DNA from: JAOPZW01 sp963764585
GTDB taxonomy: Bacteria > Actinomycetota > Thermoleophilia > Solirubrobacterales > Solirubrobacteraceae
NCBI GenBank assembly: GCA_963764585.1
Contig: CAVXTB010000003.1
Span: forward strand, 682,001 to 746,000
Length of the DNA: 64,000 nucleotides
Direction: 5' to 3'
Part shown: one piece after another, positions 45,654 to 54,334 of the stretch
Layout: every line of letters begins with the position of its first letter
Numbering within the stretch: the stretch's first letter is position 1
Notes under the pieces: generated by a model
The model's database searches: none
Told to the model about the DNA's origin: nothing
Seen by the model: only the letters and a program-made list of their open reading frames with translations
Program-made: the position numbers and the translations under genes

Positions 45654-46556
45654 TCAGCCGGCCGCGACCGGATCGAGCTCGCGCGCGACCTCGCGCACGA
45701 CCGCCGCGAAGCGCTCGAAGCCCGGCGCGACGTGGTCGGCGCGCCAGGCGATCACGACGTCGGCCACGTCGCCCATGAGCGGGACGAACGCCACGCCGCT
45801 GTCGCGCAGCGTGCGCGACGAGAGCGGAAGGCGCGTGACGCCGACGCCGGCGGCGACGAGCGCGAGCAGGTTCTGCGGGCTCGTCCCGCGCTGCACGACG
45901 CGTGGGGCGAACCCGGCGCCGGCGAAGATCTCGTCGTAGAGGCGGTGCCACGGCGGCCACGAGCTGCGCGGCGTGAGCACCCACGGCTCATCGGCGAGCT
46001 CGGACAGCTCGAGCTCGGCGCGCCCGGCGAGCGGGTGGTCGGCGGGGAGGACGGCGGCAACCTGCTCGGTGAGGACGACCTCGACGGCGAGGTCGTCGAC
46101 CTGCGGCTGGCGCGTCAGGCCGGCGTCGAGCCCGCCCTCGCGCAGGCCGGCCACGAGCCGGGCGATCGGCACCTCGTGCGCGTGCAGGGCGACCCGCGGG
46201 TGGCGCTCGCCGAAGGCGCGCACGACGGGCGGCACGAGGTAGTTGGCCACCGAGCTGAGGAAGCCGATGCGCAGCTCGCCCTCCTCGCCGGCGGCTGCCC
46301 GCTGCACGGCGGCGGTCGCGCGCTCGGCGTGCGCGAGCAGGGTGCGCGCCTCGCGCAGCAGGACCGCGCCGACCGGCGTGAGCCGCACGCCGCGCGACGT
46401 GCGCTGAAGCAGGGTCGCGCCGAGCTGGCCTTCGAGCGTGCGGACCTGCTGGGAGAGCGACTGCTGGGCGATGTGCAGGCGGGCCGCGGCGCGCGTGAGG
46501 CTGCCCTCCTCGGCGATCGCGACGAACGAGCGCAGCAGCCGCAGCTCCGGCGTCAT
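45654..46556 (-). CDS. LysR-family transcriptional regulator
   Basis: A 300-residue LTTR: N-terminal helix-turn-helix (about 1-62, GSLTRAAARLHIAQQSLSQQ), then a periplasmic-binding-like effector domain (about 90-295). It is divergent from the short-chain dehydrogenase at 46643 with 86 bp between starts, the standard LysR arrangement. The gap holds a CACAG-N7-CTGTG inverted repeat (46570-46586) that fits a LysR T-N11-A box. It probably controls the dehydrogenase and itself. Confidence 0.9.
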   Translation of the reverse strand: MTPELRLLRSFVAIAEEGSLTRAAARLHIAQQSLSQQVRTLEGQLGATLLQRTSRGVRLTPVGAVLLREARTLLAHAERATAAVQRAAAGEEGELRIGFLSSVANYLVPPVVRAFGERHPRVALHAHEVPIARLVAGLREGGLDAGLTRQPQVDDLAVEVVLTEQVAAVLPADHPLAGRAELELSELADEPWVLTPRSSWPPWHRLYDEIFAGAGFAPRVVQRGTSPQNLLALVAAGVGVTRLPLSSRTLRDSGVAFVPLMGDVADVVIAWRADHVAPGFERFAAVVREVARELDPVAAG

Positions 46557-46569
46557 GGATGCATGCTGT

Positions 46570-46586
46570 CACAGGCTGAGACTGTG
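46570..46586. promoter_or_regulatory. LysR-type operator candidate
   Basis: CACAG (46570-46574) and CTGTG (46582-46586) with a 7-nt spacer, in the gap between the divergent LysR and SDR genes. Confidence 0.4.
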
Positions 46587-46630
46587 GCTGGCCGAGGCAA
46601 TCGGTGTTTCCGCTCACGCGCGTTGCGACC

Positions 46631-46636
46631 TACCGT
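46631..46636 (+). promoter_or_regulatory. -10-like hexamer for SDR gene
   Basis: TACCGT, 6 nt before the ATG at 46643. Confidence 0.35.
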
Positions 46637-46642
46637 CAAGGC

Positions 46643-47479
46643 ATGAACACGCACCAGAGGGTTTGGCTCATCACCGGCTGCTCGGCGGGCTTCGGTCGCG
46701 CGATCGCGCAGGCCGCGCTGGAGCGGGGCGACCGCGTCGTCGCGACCGCGCGGCGGCCCGAGGCGCTGGCGGACCTCGCCGGCGACGACGTCCTCGTCCT
46801 GGCGCTCGACGTCACGCGCCAGGACCAGGTCGAGGCCGCCGTGCGCGCCGCGCTCGACCGCTTCGGGCGCATCGACGTGCTCGTCAACAACGCCGGCTAT
46901 GGCTCGATCGGGGCGGTCGAGGAGATCGATCCCGACGACCTGCGGGCGCTGATGGAGACCATGTTCTTCGGCGCGGTCGCGCTCACGCAGGCCGTGCTGC
47001 CGCACATGCGCGCGCAGCGCAGCGGCGCGATCGTCCAGATCAGCTCGCAGGGCGGCCAGCTCGCCTTCGCCGGCGTCGGCGCCTACTGCGCGGCGAAGTT
47101 CGCGCTCGAAGGGCTCTCCGAGGCGCTGGACGCCGAGGTCGCGCCGCTGGGCATCCGCACGCTGATCGTCGAGCCGGGCGCCTTCCGCACCGAGTTCAGC
47201 GGCGCGCGCCTGCACCGCTCGCGCGAGATCGATGCCTACACGGACACGGTGGGGCGCACGCGCGCGGGGATGGACGAGATCGCCGGCGCGGAGCCCGGCG
47301 ACCCGCGCAAGGCCGCCGCGGCGATCCTCGCCGCGCTCGACGCGCCGGCGCCGCCGCTGCGGCTGGCGCTCGGCGCCGACGCGGTCGACGCGATCCGCGC
47401 CAAGCACGAGCGCCTGCGCTCGGACCTCGACGGCTGGGAGGACACGTCGCGCGGCACCGCGTTCCAGACGAGCGGATGA
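46643..47479 (+). CDS. Short-chain dehydrogenase/reductase
   Basis: A 278-residue classical SDR: NAD(P) loop TGCSAGFGRAIAQAAL, NNAGYGSIGAVEEI, and the catalytic Ser-Tyr-Lys in QISSQGGQLAFAGVGAYCAAKFALEG. The C-terminal part is long enough for a substrate lid. It is of the type annotated as oxidoreductases acting on ketones or alcohols, and no substrate can be named. The ATG at 46643 is favoured over an upstream TTG because TACCGT lies 6 nt before it. Likely under the divergent LysR regulator. Confidence 0.9.
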   Translation: MNTHQRVWLITGCSAGFGRAIAQAALERGDRVVATARRPEALADLAGDDVLVLALDVTRQDQVEAAVRAALDRFGRIDVLVNNAGYGSIGAVEEIDPDDLRALMETMFFGAVALTQAVLPHMRAQRSGAIVQISSQGGQLAFAGVGAYCAAKFALEGLSEALDAEVAPLGIRTLIVEPGAFRTEFSGARLHRSREIDAYTDTVGRTRAGMDEIAGAEPGDPRKAAAAILAALDAPAPPLRLALGADAVDAIRAKHERLRSDLDGWEDTSRGTAFQTSG

Positions 47480-47489
47480 GAGGCCCCGC

Positions 47490-47495
47490 TACAGT
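47490..47495 (+). promoter_or_regulatory. -10-like hexamer for the 123-residue gene
   Basis: TACAGT, 8 nt before the ATG at 47504. Confidence 0.4.
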
Positions 47496-47503
47496 CCGCC
47501 TCC

Positions 47504-47875
47504 ATGGCCGAGGACGCCAAGACGCTCATCGACCGCGCCGTGCGCACGTTCCTCGACGAGGTGCCTGCGCTCAAGCCGCTGCAGCTCGTCGTCGGGATCG
47601 ACCTCCACGGCCGCGGTGACACGCAGCAGTTCCGCCTCGAGATGCCCGCGATCGACGTGCGCAAGGACATCGCCGCCGACGCGCGCGTGCGCCTCGAGAT
47701 GCGCCGCGAGTTCTTCAACGCGATGATCGAGCACGGCGCGCGCGTGGCCGACTGGCGCGAGGCGTTCATCCACGGCCACGCCAAGGCGACGGGCGTCGAG
47801 CAGTACATGCGGCTGATCGTCAACGTCGTCGAGCGCCAGGAGGAGCGCAATCGCACGCGGAAGGCGCGGCACTGA
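47504..47875 (+). CDS. Hypothetical 123-residue protein
   Basis: No signal peptide or membrane helix. An N-terminal helix (AEDAKTLIDRAVRTFLDEVP) is followed by a beta hairpin (LQLVVGIDLHGRGDTQQFRL) and a long, charged helical C-terminus. The outline could fit a small SCP2-like lipid-binding or other ligand-binding domain, but I do not recognise it. The start is supported by TACAGT 8 nt upstream. Its stop (47873-47875) lies at the very beginning of the agmatine deiminase reading frame, so cotranscription is likely. Confidence 0.65.
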   Translation: MAEDAKTLIDRAVRTFLDEVPALKPLQLVVGIDLHGRGDTQQFRLEMPAIDVRKDIAADARVRLEMRREFFNAMIEHGARVADWREAFIHGHAKATGVEQYMRLIVNVVERQEERNRTRKARH

Positions 47876-47901
47876 GCACCCCCGCCGCCGACGGGCTGCA
47901 C

Positions 47902-48885
47902 ATGCCCGCCGAGTGGGCGCCGCACGAGCGCACGCTGATGGCGTGGCCGTGCCGCCCGGAGCTGTGGGGCGATCAGCTCGATCGTGCCAAGGAGCAGTAC
48001 GCGGGCGTGGCCAACGCGATCGCCGCGTTCGAGCCGCTCACCATGATCTGCGCCGGCGCCGGCGACGCCGCGCAGGCGCGGGCCGCGCTGACCGCCGCCG
48101 TCGAGATCGTCGAGCTGGCGATCGACGACTCGTGGCTGCGCGACAACGGCCCGATCTTCGTCGTCGACGGCAACGGCCGGCGCGCCGGCGTGCACTTCGG
48201 CTTCAACGCGTGGGGCGGCAGGTTCGTCCCGTGGGACCGCGACGAGGCCGTGGGCGGCGAGCTCGTCGACCGGCTCGGCGACCGTCGCTACGACGCGCCG
48301 TTCGTGCTCGAGGGCGGCTCGGTCGCCGTCGACGGCGAGGGCGTGCTCATCACCACCGAGCAGTGCCTGCTGAACCCCAACCGCAATCCGGACCTCGACC
48401 GTGAGCAGATCGAGGAGGGGCTGCGCGACTACCTCGGCGTCGCGTCGGTCGTGTGGTTGGGGCAGGGCCTCGCCGAGGACCGCGACACCGACGGCCACGT
48501 CGACCTCATCGGCGCCTTCACGCGCCCCGGCGAGGTGCTGCTGCAGACCGTTGCCGAGGGCGAGCCGAGCCACGAGCGGATGGCCGACAACCGCGCGCGC
48601 CTGGTCGCCGCGGGCCTGGACGTCGTCGACTTCCCGATCCTGCCGTCGGTGGACATCGCCGGCGAGCAGACCGCCGTCAGCCACCTGAATTTCTATCTCT
48701 GCAACGGCGCGCTGATCGCGCCCGTCGCGGGCGTGGCAAGCGACGCCGAGGCGCTGGAGCGCCTCGCCGCCGCCTACCCCGGCCACGAGGTCGTCGGCGT
48801 CCCCGCCGAGGTGGTCGCCCACGGCGGCGGCGGCCCGCACTGCATCACCCAGCAGGTCCCGGTCAGCTCGCGGGCACCCCGTTAG
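47902..48885 (+). CDS. aguA: Agmatine deiminase
   Basis: A 327-residue amidinotransferase-fold enzyme converting agmatine to N-carbamoylputrescine. MPAEWAPHERTLMAWP is the N-terminal motif, DDSWLRDNGPIFVVD and DTDGHVDLIGAF carry active-site residues, and GGGGPHCITQQ has the catalytic Cys. I give the first ATG, but family similarity continues upstream (STPAADGLH), so translation may begin at a CTG at 47872 that overlaps the previous stop. The next enzyme of the pathway (59972) is 12 kb away. Its 3' end overlaps the convergent transporter gene by 23 bp. Confidence 0.9.
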   Translation: MPAEWAPHERTLMAWPCRPELWGDQLDRAKEQYAGVANAIAAFEPLTMICAGAGDAAQARAALTAAVEIVELAIDDSWLRDNGPIFVVDGNGRRAGVHFGFNAWGGRFVPWDRDEAVGGELVDRLGDRRYDAPFVLEGGSVAVDGEGVLITTEQCLLNPNRNPDLDREQIEEGLRDYLGVASVVWLGQGLAEDRDTDGHVDLIGAFTRPGEVLLQTVAEGEPSHERMADNRARLVAAGLDVVDFPILPSVDIAGEQTAVSHLNFYLCNGALIAPVAGVASDAEALERLAAAYPGHEVVGVPAEVVAHGGGGPHCITQQVPVSSRAPR

Positions 48886-50188
48886 CCGGCGCCGCGGTCG
48901 GGGCGCCGCCGAACTCGGTGATCGCGCCGTCGCCGTCGTCGGTGACCAGCGGCTTGCCCATCACCTGCGTCTCGCCGTCCTTGATCTCGGCCATCTGCGC
49001 GCCCGTGTAGCCCGCGTGCGAGTCCTTGCTGTAGCGGAACGGCACGAGGCCCGGGCCGGTCAGCTTCTGGCTCTGGATGGTGTCGACGATGCTCTGGCGC
49101 GTCGGGTTGGCGCCGGCGCGCTGCAGCGCCTCGACGAACGTGTAGCCGAGCGCCATCCCGTACTCGACGTTGCCGTCGAAGGGCAGCTTCGGGATGTACT
49201 GGCCGTGGATCTTCTTGAACAGCGCGATCCAGTCGTTGGACGCGTCGGCCGTCGGCGGCAGGTACGCGTCGCTCTGGATGCCGTCGATGAGCGCGCTCGG
49301 CGCCTTGCCCTTCGAGAACGCCTTGAGCAGCCCCTTCAGCGTCGTCGGGTCGGCCCCGACGCTGCTGACGACGAGCTGGGGGTGGTAGTCGAGCTTCAGG
49401 CCGGCCAGCTCGACGAGCGCGGTGTAGGCGGGGATCGTGAACATCGCGACGACCTGCGCGCCCGATGCCTTGATCTTGGCCATCTGCGGCCCGATGTCGG
49501 TGTTGCCCGGCTCGTAGGTCTGACGCGCCACGACCTGGTCCTTGGGGACGTACTTGTCCAGGCCCTTGACGCCGTCGGAGCCGAAGTCGTCGTTCTGCAC
49601 GAAGTAGGCGACCTTCTTGCCCTTGTACTTCTGGGCGATCCACTGGCCGAGGATCTTGCCCTCGACGACGTAGTCGGGCTGCCAGCCGAACGTCTGCGGG
49701 TGGTCCTTGGGCTGGTCCCAGCACAGGCAGCCCGAGGACACGAACAGGTCGGGCACGCGCGAGGCGTTGAGGAAGTCGACGACCTTGGTGTGCGTCGGCG
49801 TCCCGAGGCCGCCGAGCATGGCGAAGATCTTGTCCTGCAGCACGAGCTGCTTGGTGACCTTGACGGTGTTGGTCGGGTTGTAGCCGTCGTCGCGGGCGAT
49901 CATCTTCAGCTTGCGGCCGTGGACGCCGCCGTTGGCGTTGACGTACTTGAAGTAGGCGTCGATCGCCTGCGGGATCTCGCTGTAGCCCGGCGCCGCCGGC
50001 CCGGTCAGCGGGAAGTGGCCGCCGACGGTGACCTGCGTCGCGGTGATCCCCGGCGCCGACGCGGTCGGCTTGCCGCTCGTCGAGCTGGCGCCGCCGCCGC
50101 CGGAGTTGTCGTCCGAGCCGCACGCAGCGACGCCCAGCGCGAGCGTCGCGGCGCACGCCGCGGCGAGCCGCGTGGTGGTTGACCTCAT
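48863..50188 (-). CDS. Liv-type ABC transporter substrate-binding lipoprotein
   Basis: A 441-residue lipoprotein: signal peptide with lipobox VAAC (Cys 23), a Ser/Gly linker, then a type I periplasmic-binding (LivJ-like) fold with QVTVGGHFPLTGPAAPGYSE and NGGVHGRKLKMIARDDGYNP. The ATG at 50188 has GGAGGAG before it and overlaps the permease stop. It binds the substrate of the adjacent Liv transporter. The family covers branched-chain amino acids, amides and urea as well as aromatic acids, so the substrate is open. It is last in the livG-F-H-M-SBP order, unlike the usual first position. Confidence 0.92.
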   Translation of the reverse strand: MRSTTTRLAAACAATLALGVAACGSDDNSGGGGASSTSGKPTASAPGITATQVTVGGHFPLTGPAAPGYSEIPQAIDAYFKYVNANGGVHGRKLKMIARDDGYNPTNTVKVTKQLVLQDKIFAMLGGLGTPTHTKVVDFLNASRVPDLFVSSGCLCWDQPKDHPQTFGWQPDYVVEGKILGQWIAQKYKGKKVAYFVQNDDFGSDGVKGLDKYVPKDQVVARQTYEPGNTDIGPQMAKIKASGAQVVAMFTIPAYTALVELAGLKLDYHPQLVVSSVGADPTTLKGLLKAFSKGKAPSALIDGIQSDAYLPPTADASNDWIALFKKIHGQYIPKLPFDGNVEYGMALGYTFVEALQRAGANPTRQSIVDTIQSQKLTGPGLVPFRYSKDSHAGYTGAQMAEIKDGETQVMGKPLVTDDGDGAITEFGGAPTAAPANGVPAS

Positions 50189-51237
50189 GACCTCTCCTCC
50201 TCCTCTCGCGGCGTGGTGCCGCGAGATCGTGGTTCCCGGAGGCCGTGCACGAGGCGGCCGGCGCGACGTACCGCGCCCTGGACGCCGCCCGGAGCGGCGA
50301 GCATCAGGCCGATGAGCACGACCCCGTAGATGGCCAGCGCCAGGTTGGCCTGGACGTTGGCCGAAAGTGACAGCGCCTTGCTGGCGTCGTCGGCCCAGGT
50401 GGGCACGAGCACGAGCGCCGCGGCGCCCCAGACCGCGCCGACGAGGCTGCCCGAGCCGCCGAGGATGACGCCCGTCAGCAGCGCGACCGACAGGCTGAGC
50501 GGGAAGGCGCCCGGCGCCACGAGCGACGTGACGACGACGAGCAGCCCGCCGGCCAGCCCGGCGCACGCCGCGCTGACGACGAAGGCGGTGATCTGCGTGC
50601 GCGCGACGTGGAAGCCCGCGAGCTGGGCGGCGATCTCGTCGTCGCGCACGGCGCGGAAGGCGCGCCCGTAGCCGCTGCGCACGAGGTTGGCCAGCAGCAC
50701 GTAGGCGACGAGCGCGGCCAGGCATGCGATCCACGCCTGCCAGCGCTCGAGCGGGAAGGTCGCGCCGAGCGACGGCGGCGGGATCGGGGGCGTGACCGTG
50801 AGCCCGTTGGTCCCGCCCAGGAAGTGCGAGAACTTGGTCGCCAGAGACGGCAGCCCGACCGCCAGCGCGAGCGTCGCGCCCGCGAGGTACGGGCCGCGCA
50901 GGCGCGCCGCGGCGGCGCCGGCCAGCGCCCCCGCTGCCGCGGCGACGAGCGACGCGGCCAGCAGCACGACGGCCAGCGGCCACGACACGGCCTCCTGGAT
51001 CTTGACCGTCGCGTAGGCGCCGACCGCCATGAGCGCCCCGTGGCCGAGCGAGATCTGGCCGTTCTGGCCGGTCAGCACGCTCAGGCCGGCGACGGCCACG
51101 AAGTAGTAGGCCATCGTCGCCAGCTGCAGGTTGTTGTACGGGCTCAGCGACTCCGTGAGCAGGTAGAGCGCGAGGCCCGCGACGAGCGCCACGGCCAGGT
51201 GGCGCAATAGCGTTTGGTCCAGACGGACGGCGGCCAT
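50185..51237 (-). CDS. livM: Liv-type ABC permease (LivM)
   Basis: A 350-residue permease with about nine to ten helices. GQISLGHGALMAVGAYATV is the LivM signature; GYGRAFRAVRDDEIAAQLAG is the coupling loop. The C-terminus is a charged cytoplasmic tail. The ATG is at 51237, 2 nt after the LivH stop; its own stop overlaps the lipoprotein start (ATGA). Forms the channel with LivH. Confidence 0.93.
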   Translation of the reverse strand: MAAVRLDQTLLRHLAVALVAGLALYLLTESLSPYNNLQLATMAYYFVAVAGLSVLTGQNGQISLGHGALMAVGAYATVKIQEAVSWPLAVVLLAASLVAAAAGALAGAAAARLRGPYLAGATLALAVGLPSLATKFSHFLGGTNGLTVTPPIPPPSLGATFPLERWQAWIACLAALVAYVLLANLVRSGYGRAFRAVRDDEIAAQLAGFHVARTQITAFVVSAACAGLAGGLLVVVTSLVAPGAFPLSLSVALLTGVILGGSGSLVGAVWGAAALVLVPTWADDASKALSLSANVQANLALAIYGVVLIGLMLAAPGGVQGAVRRAGRLVHGLREPRSRGTTPREEEERS

Positions 51238-51239
51238 CG

Positions 51240-52118
51240 CTACACCCGCCTGGCCTGGGCGCGCGTGAACAGGCCGCTCGGGCGGACCATGAGCACGGCG
51301 ATGAGGATCACGAGCGCCCCGAGCGTCACGAGCTCCGCACCGCCGTAGCCCGAGACGTAGCTGAGCGCGAGGCCGAGCAGGATCCCGCCGACGAGCGCGC
51401 CCACGGGGCTCTCGAGCCCGCCGATCACCGCCGCGGTGAAGCCGAACACGAGCACGGCGTCGAAGGTGTTGGGGGCGACGAACACCGCGGGCGCGACGAG
51501 CACGCCGGCCAGCGAGCCGGCCACCGAGGCGAGCGCCCAGCCGACGGTGAAGATCTGGCCCACGCGAACGCCGACGAGCCGCGCGACCTCGGGCGCGAAC
51601 GCGGCAGCGCGCATCCGCAGGCCCAGGCTCGTGCGCGTGAAGAGCAGGATGACGCCCGCCATCAGCGCGCCGACGACGATGACGGTGAACAGGTCGAACG
51701 GCGAGAAGAGCACCGCGCGCCCGTTCACTTCGTAGCCCTTGATCGAGAACGCCGGCGGGAAGGAGCGCGGGTTCCCGCCCCAGATCATCCCCGCGACCGC
51801 CTGGAGCAGCACGAGCACGCCGAGGGTCACGATGATCGCGTTCAGCGGCGGCGCGCCCTCGACCGGGCGGATGATCACGCGCTCGATGACGGCGCCGAGC
51901 ACGAGCCCGGACAGCAGCGCGATCGCGAAGCCCAACCAGTAGGACGCGCCGTGGTCGATCGCCGCCCACGCGATGAAGGTGGTGAACATCAGCATCCCGG
52001 CCTGGGCGAAGTTGAGGATCCGCGTGGCGCGCCAGATGAGCACGAGCGACAGTGCGACGGCCGCGTAGATGGCGCCGTTGGCGATGCCGTTGAGGGTGAG
52101 GTCGACGAAGCGCTCCAT
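51240..52118 (-). CDS. livH: Liv-type ABC permease (LivH)
   Basis: A 292-residue permease with about eight helices. NGIANGAIYAAVALSLVLIW and ATRILNFAQAGMLMFTTFIA are the LivH hallmarks; LGLRMRAAAFAPEVARLVGV is the coupling loop. The ATG at 52118 lies 2 nt after the LivF stop. Forms the channel with LivM. Confidence 0.93.
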   Translation of the reverse strand: MERFVDLTLNGIANGAIYAAVALSLVLIWRATRILNFAQAGMLMFTTFIAWAAIDHGASYWLGFAIALLSGLVLGAVIERVIIRPVEGAPPLNAIIVTLGVLVLLQAVAGMIWGGNPRSFPPAFSIKGYEVNGRAVLFSPFDLFTVIVVGALMAGVILLFTRTSLGLRMRAAAFAPEVARLVGVRVGQIFTVGWALASVAGSLAGVLVAPAVFVAPNTFDAVLVFGFTAAVIGGLESPVGALVGGILLGLALSYVSGYGGAELVTLGALVILIAVLMVRPSGLFTRAQARRV

Positions 52119-52120
52119 CG

Positions 52121-52822
52121 CTAGAAGCCGAGGTAGGCGCGGCGCAGCGCATCGTCGGCGGCGAGCTTGGCCGGGTCCTCGTCGGCGACGATCCGGCCGA
52201 GGCTGAGCACGATGCCGCGGTCGGCGACCGACAGGGCGGCCTTCGCGTTCTGCTCGACGAGCAGCACGGTCAGCCCGGTGCGGTCGCGCAGCTCGAGCAG
52301 CAGCCGCATGATCCTCGCCGCGACGATCGGGGCCAGGCCGAGCGACGGCTCGTCGAGCAGCAGCAGCCGCGGGCGCGACATCAGCGCGCGGCCGATGACG
52401 AGCATCTGGCGCTCGCCGCCCGAGAGCGTGCTGGCGGGATGCCGGCGGCGCTCGCCGAGCCTCGGGAACAGCTCGTAGACGTCGCGCAGGCCGTCGCGAC
52501 CGCCGCCGCCGCGCCACAGGCCCCCGAGGCGCAGGTTCTCCTCGACGCTCAGCTCGGCGATGACGCCGCGGCCCTCGGGCACGTGCGCCATCCCGAGGCG
52601 GACGATGCTCTCGACCGGGAGCTGCCCGATGTTGCGCTCGTCGAGGCGGATGCGCCCGGCGCGGGCGCGCACGAGCCCCGAGAGCGTGCGCAGCAGCGAG
52701 GTCTTGCCGGCGCCGTTTGCGCCCAGGACCGCGGTGATGCTGCCCTGCGCCACCTCGAACGAGACGCCGTCGAGCGCGCGGACGGGGCCGTAGGCCGTCT
52801 CGAGCTCCTCAACCTGCAGCAT
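52121..52822 (-). CDS. livF: Liv-type ABC ATPase (LivF)
   Basis: A 233-residue ATPase: Walker A LGANGAGKTSLLRTL, signature TLSGGERQMLVIGRAL, Walker B LLLLDEPSLGLAP, H-loop VLLVEQNAKAAL. The EPSLGLAP and EQN features are typical of LivF. Its start lies inside the end of livG (14-bp overlap), so translation is coupled. Confidence 0.95.
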   Translation of the reverse strand: MLQVEELETAYGPVRALDGVSFEVAQGSITAVLGANGAGKTSLLRTLSGLVRARAGRIRLDERNIGQLPVESIVRLGMAHVPEGRGVIAELSVEENLRLGGLWRGGGGRDGLRDVYELFPRLGERRRHPASTLSGGERQMLVIGRALMSRPRLLLLDEPSLGLAPIVAARIMRLLLELRDRTGLTVLLVEQNAKAALSVADRGIVLSLGRIVADEDPAKLAADDALRRAYLGF

Positions 52823-53645
52823 CGACCTCGACTCCGAGGTAGGCCTCGAGCACGCGCTCGTCGGAGCGCACCTCCGCGGGGGTGCCGTGTGCGATGCGCT
52901 TGCCGAAGTCCAGCACGACGACGCGATCGCACACCGCCATGACGAGGTCCACGCGGTGCTCGACGAGCAGCACGGCCATCTCGCCCTTCAGGGCGCGGAT
53001 GCGCTCGCCCAGCTCCTGCATGTCGTCGCCGCCGAGGCCGCCGGCGGGCTCGTCGAGGAGGATGAGCTGGGGACGCCCCACGAGCGCGCGCGCCAGCGCG
53101 ACGCGCTTCTGGACCGGGTAGGGCAGCGTGCCGGGCAGGCGCTCGGCGACGTGGGCGACGCCCAGCGCATCGAGCGCCTCGAGCGCCGCCGCGCGCAGGG
53201 CGCGCTCGTCGCGGTCCGAGCGCGGCAGCCCGAACAGCGCCGACACGAGCCCCGCGCGCCGCGTGCGCTCGGCGCCCGCCATGACGTTCTCGACGACCGT
53301 CAGCCCGGCGAACAGCCCGACCCCTTGCAGGGTTCGCGCGATGCCCAGGCCGGCGAGCTGGTGCGGGCGCACGGCGCGCAGCGGCCGGCCGCGCCAGGCG
53401 ACCTCGCCCTTGTCGGCGCGCACGAAGCCGCAGACGACGTTGAAGAGCGTCGTCTTGCCGGCACCGTTGGGGCCGATCACGCCGACGACCTCGCCGGGCG
53501 AGACCTCCAGCGAGACGTCGTCGAGGGCCGTCAGACCGCCGAACCGGACCGTGACCGCGTCGATGCGCAGCCCGTCCTCCTCGGCGCTGTGGGCGGCCAC
53601 GGTAGGTACGTACCCCTTGGCCGGGACCTCGACGCCCAGCGGCAT
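52809..53645 (-). CDS. livG: Liv-type ABC ATPase (LivG)
   Basis: A 278-residue ATPase: Walker A IGPNGAGKTTLFNVV, GIARTLQGVGLFAGLTVVEN (LivG motif, with QGVGLF in place of the common QNxRLF), Walker B LILLDEPAGGLGGDD, H-loop VLLVEHRVDLVM. The signature region reads LPYPVQKRVALARAL, where the usual LSYGxQ is LPYPVQ, so the signature glycine is missing. A leading 25-residue extension (MPLGVEVPAKGYVPTVAAHS) is unusual. The ATG at 53645 has TAGCGT 6 nt upstream. First gene of the transporter operon. Confidence 0.93.
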   Translation of the reverse strand: MPLGVEVPAKGYVPTVAAHSAEEDGLRIDAVTVRFGGLTALDDVSLEVSPGEVVGVIGPNGAGKTTLFNVVCGFVRADKGEVAWRGRPLRAVRPHQLAGLGIARTLQGVGLFAGLTVVENVMAGAERTRRAGLVSALFGLPRSDRDERALRAAALEALDALGVAHVAERLPGTLPYPVQKRVALARALVGRPQLILLDEPAGGLGGDDMQELGERIRALKGEMAVLLVEHRVDLVMAVCDRVVVLDFGKRIAHGTPAEVRSDERVLEAYLGVEVDAAG

Positions 53646-53651
53646 GCGGCC

Positions 53652-53657
53652 ACGCTA
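53652..53657 (-). promoter_or_regulatory. -10-like hexamer for liv operon
   Basis: TAGCGT on the minus strand, 6 nt before the livG ATG. Confidence 0.35.
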
Positions 53658-53738
53658 TGGATCGGACGGGCGTCGCTCATCGTGGACGTCGCCCAAACTT
53701 GGTGCGACCCCGTTGTGGGACTTCCACAAGCGGGCGCG

Positions 53739-54308
53739 TCAGCGCAGCAGGAGCCGCAGGACCGGCTCGGCGCGCTTGGCGTCGGGCTCCTCGCCGGTGA
53801 TGAGGTCGAGGTAGACGTAGGACTCGATGAGCCGCACGACCACGTAGGCGACGTCGTGCAGGTCGACGGGCAGGTCCAGGCGCCCGGCGGCGGTCTCCTC
53901 GGCGAGCATCCGCTGGATCGCGTCGATCAGCCGGGGCTGGAAGCCCGTGTCGCGGCGCGTCAGCAGGCGCATCGTGCGCTCGCCCTCTTCGCTGAGCAGC
54001 CGCTTCATGCCCGCATTGGTCAGGCAGTCGTCGATGAAGCGCGTGACGACGGCGACGATGCGCTCGGCGCCGGTCGCGCGCACCTCGGCGCTGCGGCGCG
54101 CGAGCGTCGCCTGCGCCAGCGACCACAGCACCTCGACGAGGAGCCGGTCGCGCGATCCGACCCAGCGGTAGAGCGTGACGCGGTTGACCCCGAGCGCCTC
54201 GGCGATCGCGCCCATGTCGATCCGCTCGGCGGCCTGGAAGCGGCGGCGCGCGAGCAGCAGGGCGTCCTGCGCGGTTGCCCGTTGCAACATCCGGGCAACA
54301 TGTTGCAT
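53739..54308 (-). CDS. TetR-family regulator
   Basis: A 189-residue repressor: N-terminal helix-turn-helix (about 28-55, GAIAEALGVNRVTLYRWVGS), then an all-helical ligand domain. The ATG at 54308 lies inside a nest of GCAAC/GTTGC repeats (54282-54318) that probably is its own operator; an ATG at 54290 is an alternative start. It is divergent from the PucR gene and upstream of the liv operon in the same direction, with 93 nt between, so it may control either. Confidence 0.87.
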   Translation of the reverse strand: MQHVARMLQRATAQDALLLARRRFQAAERIDMGAIAEALGVNRVTLYRWVGSRDRLLVEVLWSLAQATLARRSAEVRATGAERIVAVVTRFIDDCLTNAGMKRLLSEEGERTMRLLTRRDTGFQPRLIDAIQRMLAEETAAGRLDLPVDLHDVAYVVVRLIESYVYLDLITGEEPDAKRAEPVLRLLLR

Positions 54309-54318
54309 GCTGTTGCAA
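54282..54318. promoter_or_regulatory. Nested operator between TetR and PucR genes
   Basis: The perfect palindrome GCAACATGTTGC (54295-54306) is nested in a wider inverted repeat, TTGCAAC (54282-54288) with GTTGCAA (54312-54318). It overlaps the TetR start codon and ends where the PucR ribosome site begins (AAGGAGG), so one bound dimer or pair could shut both genes. Confidence 0.5.
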
Positions 54319-54334
54319 GGAGGAGGGAGTGCAG

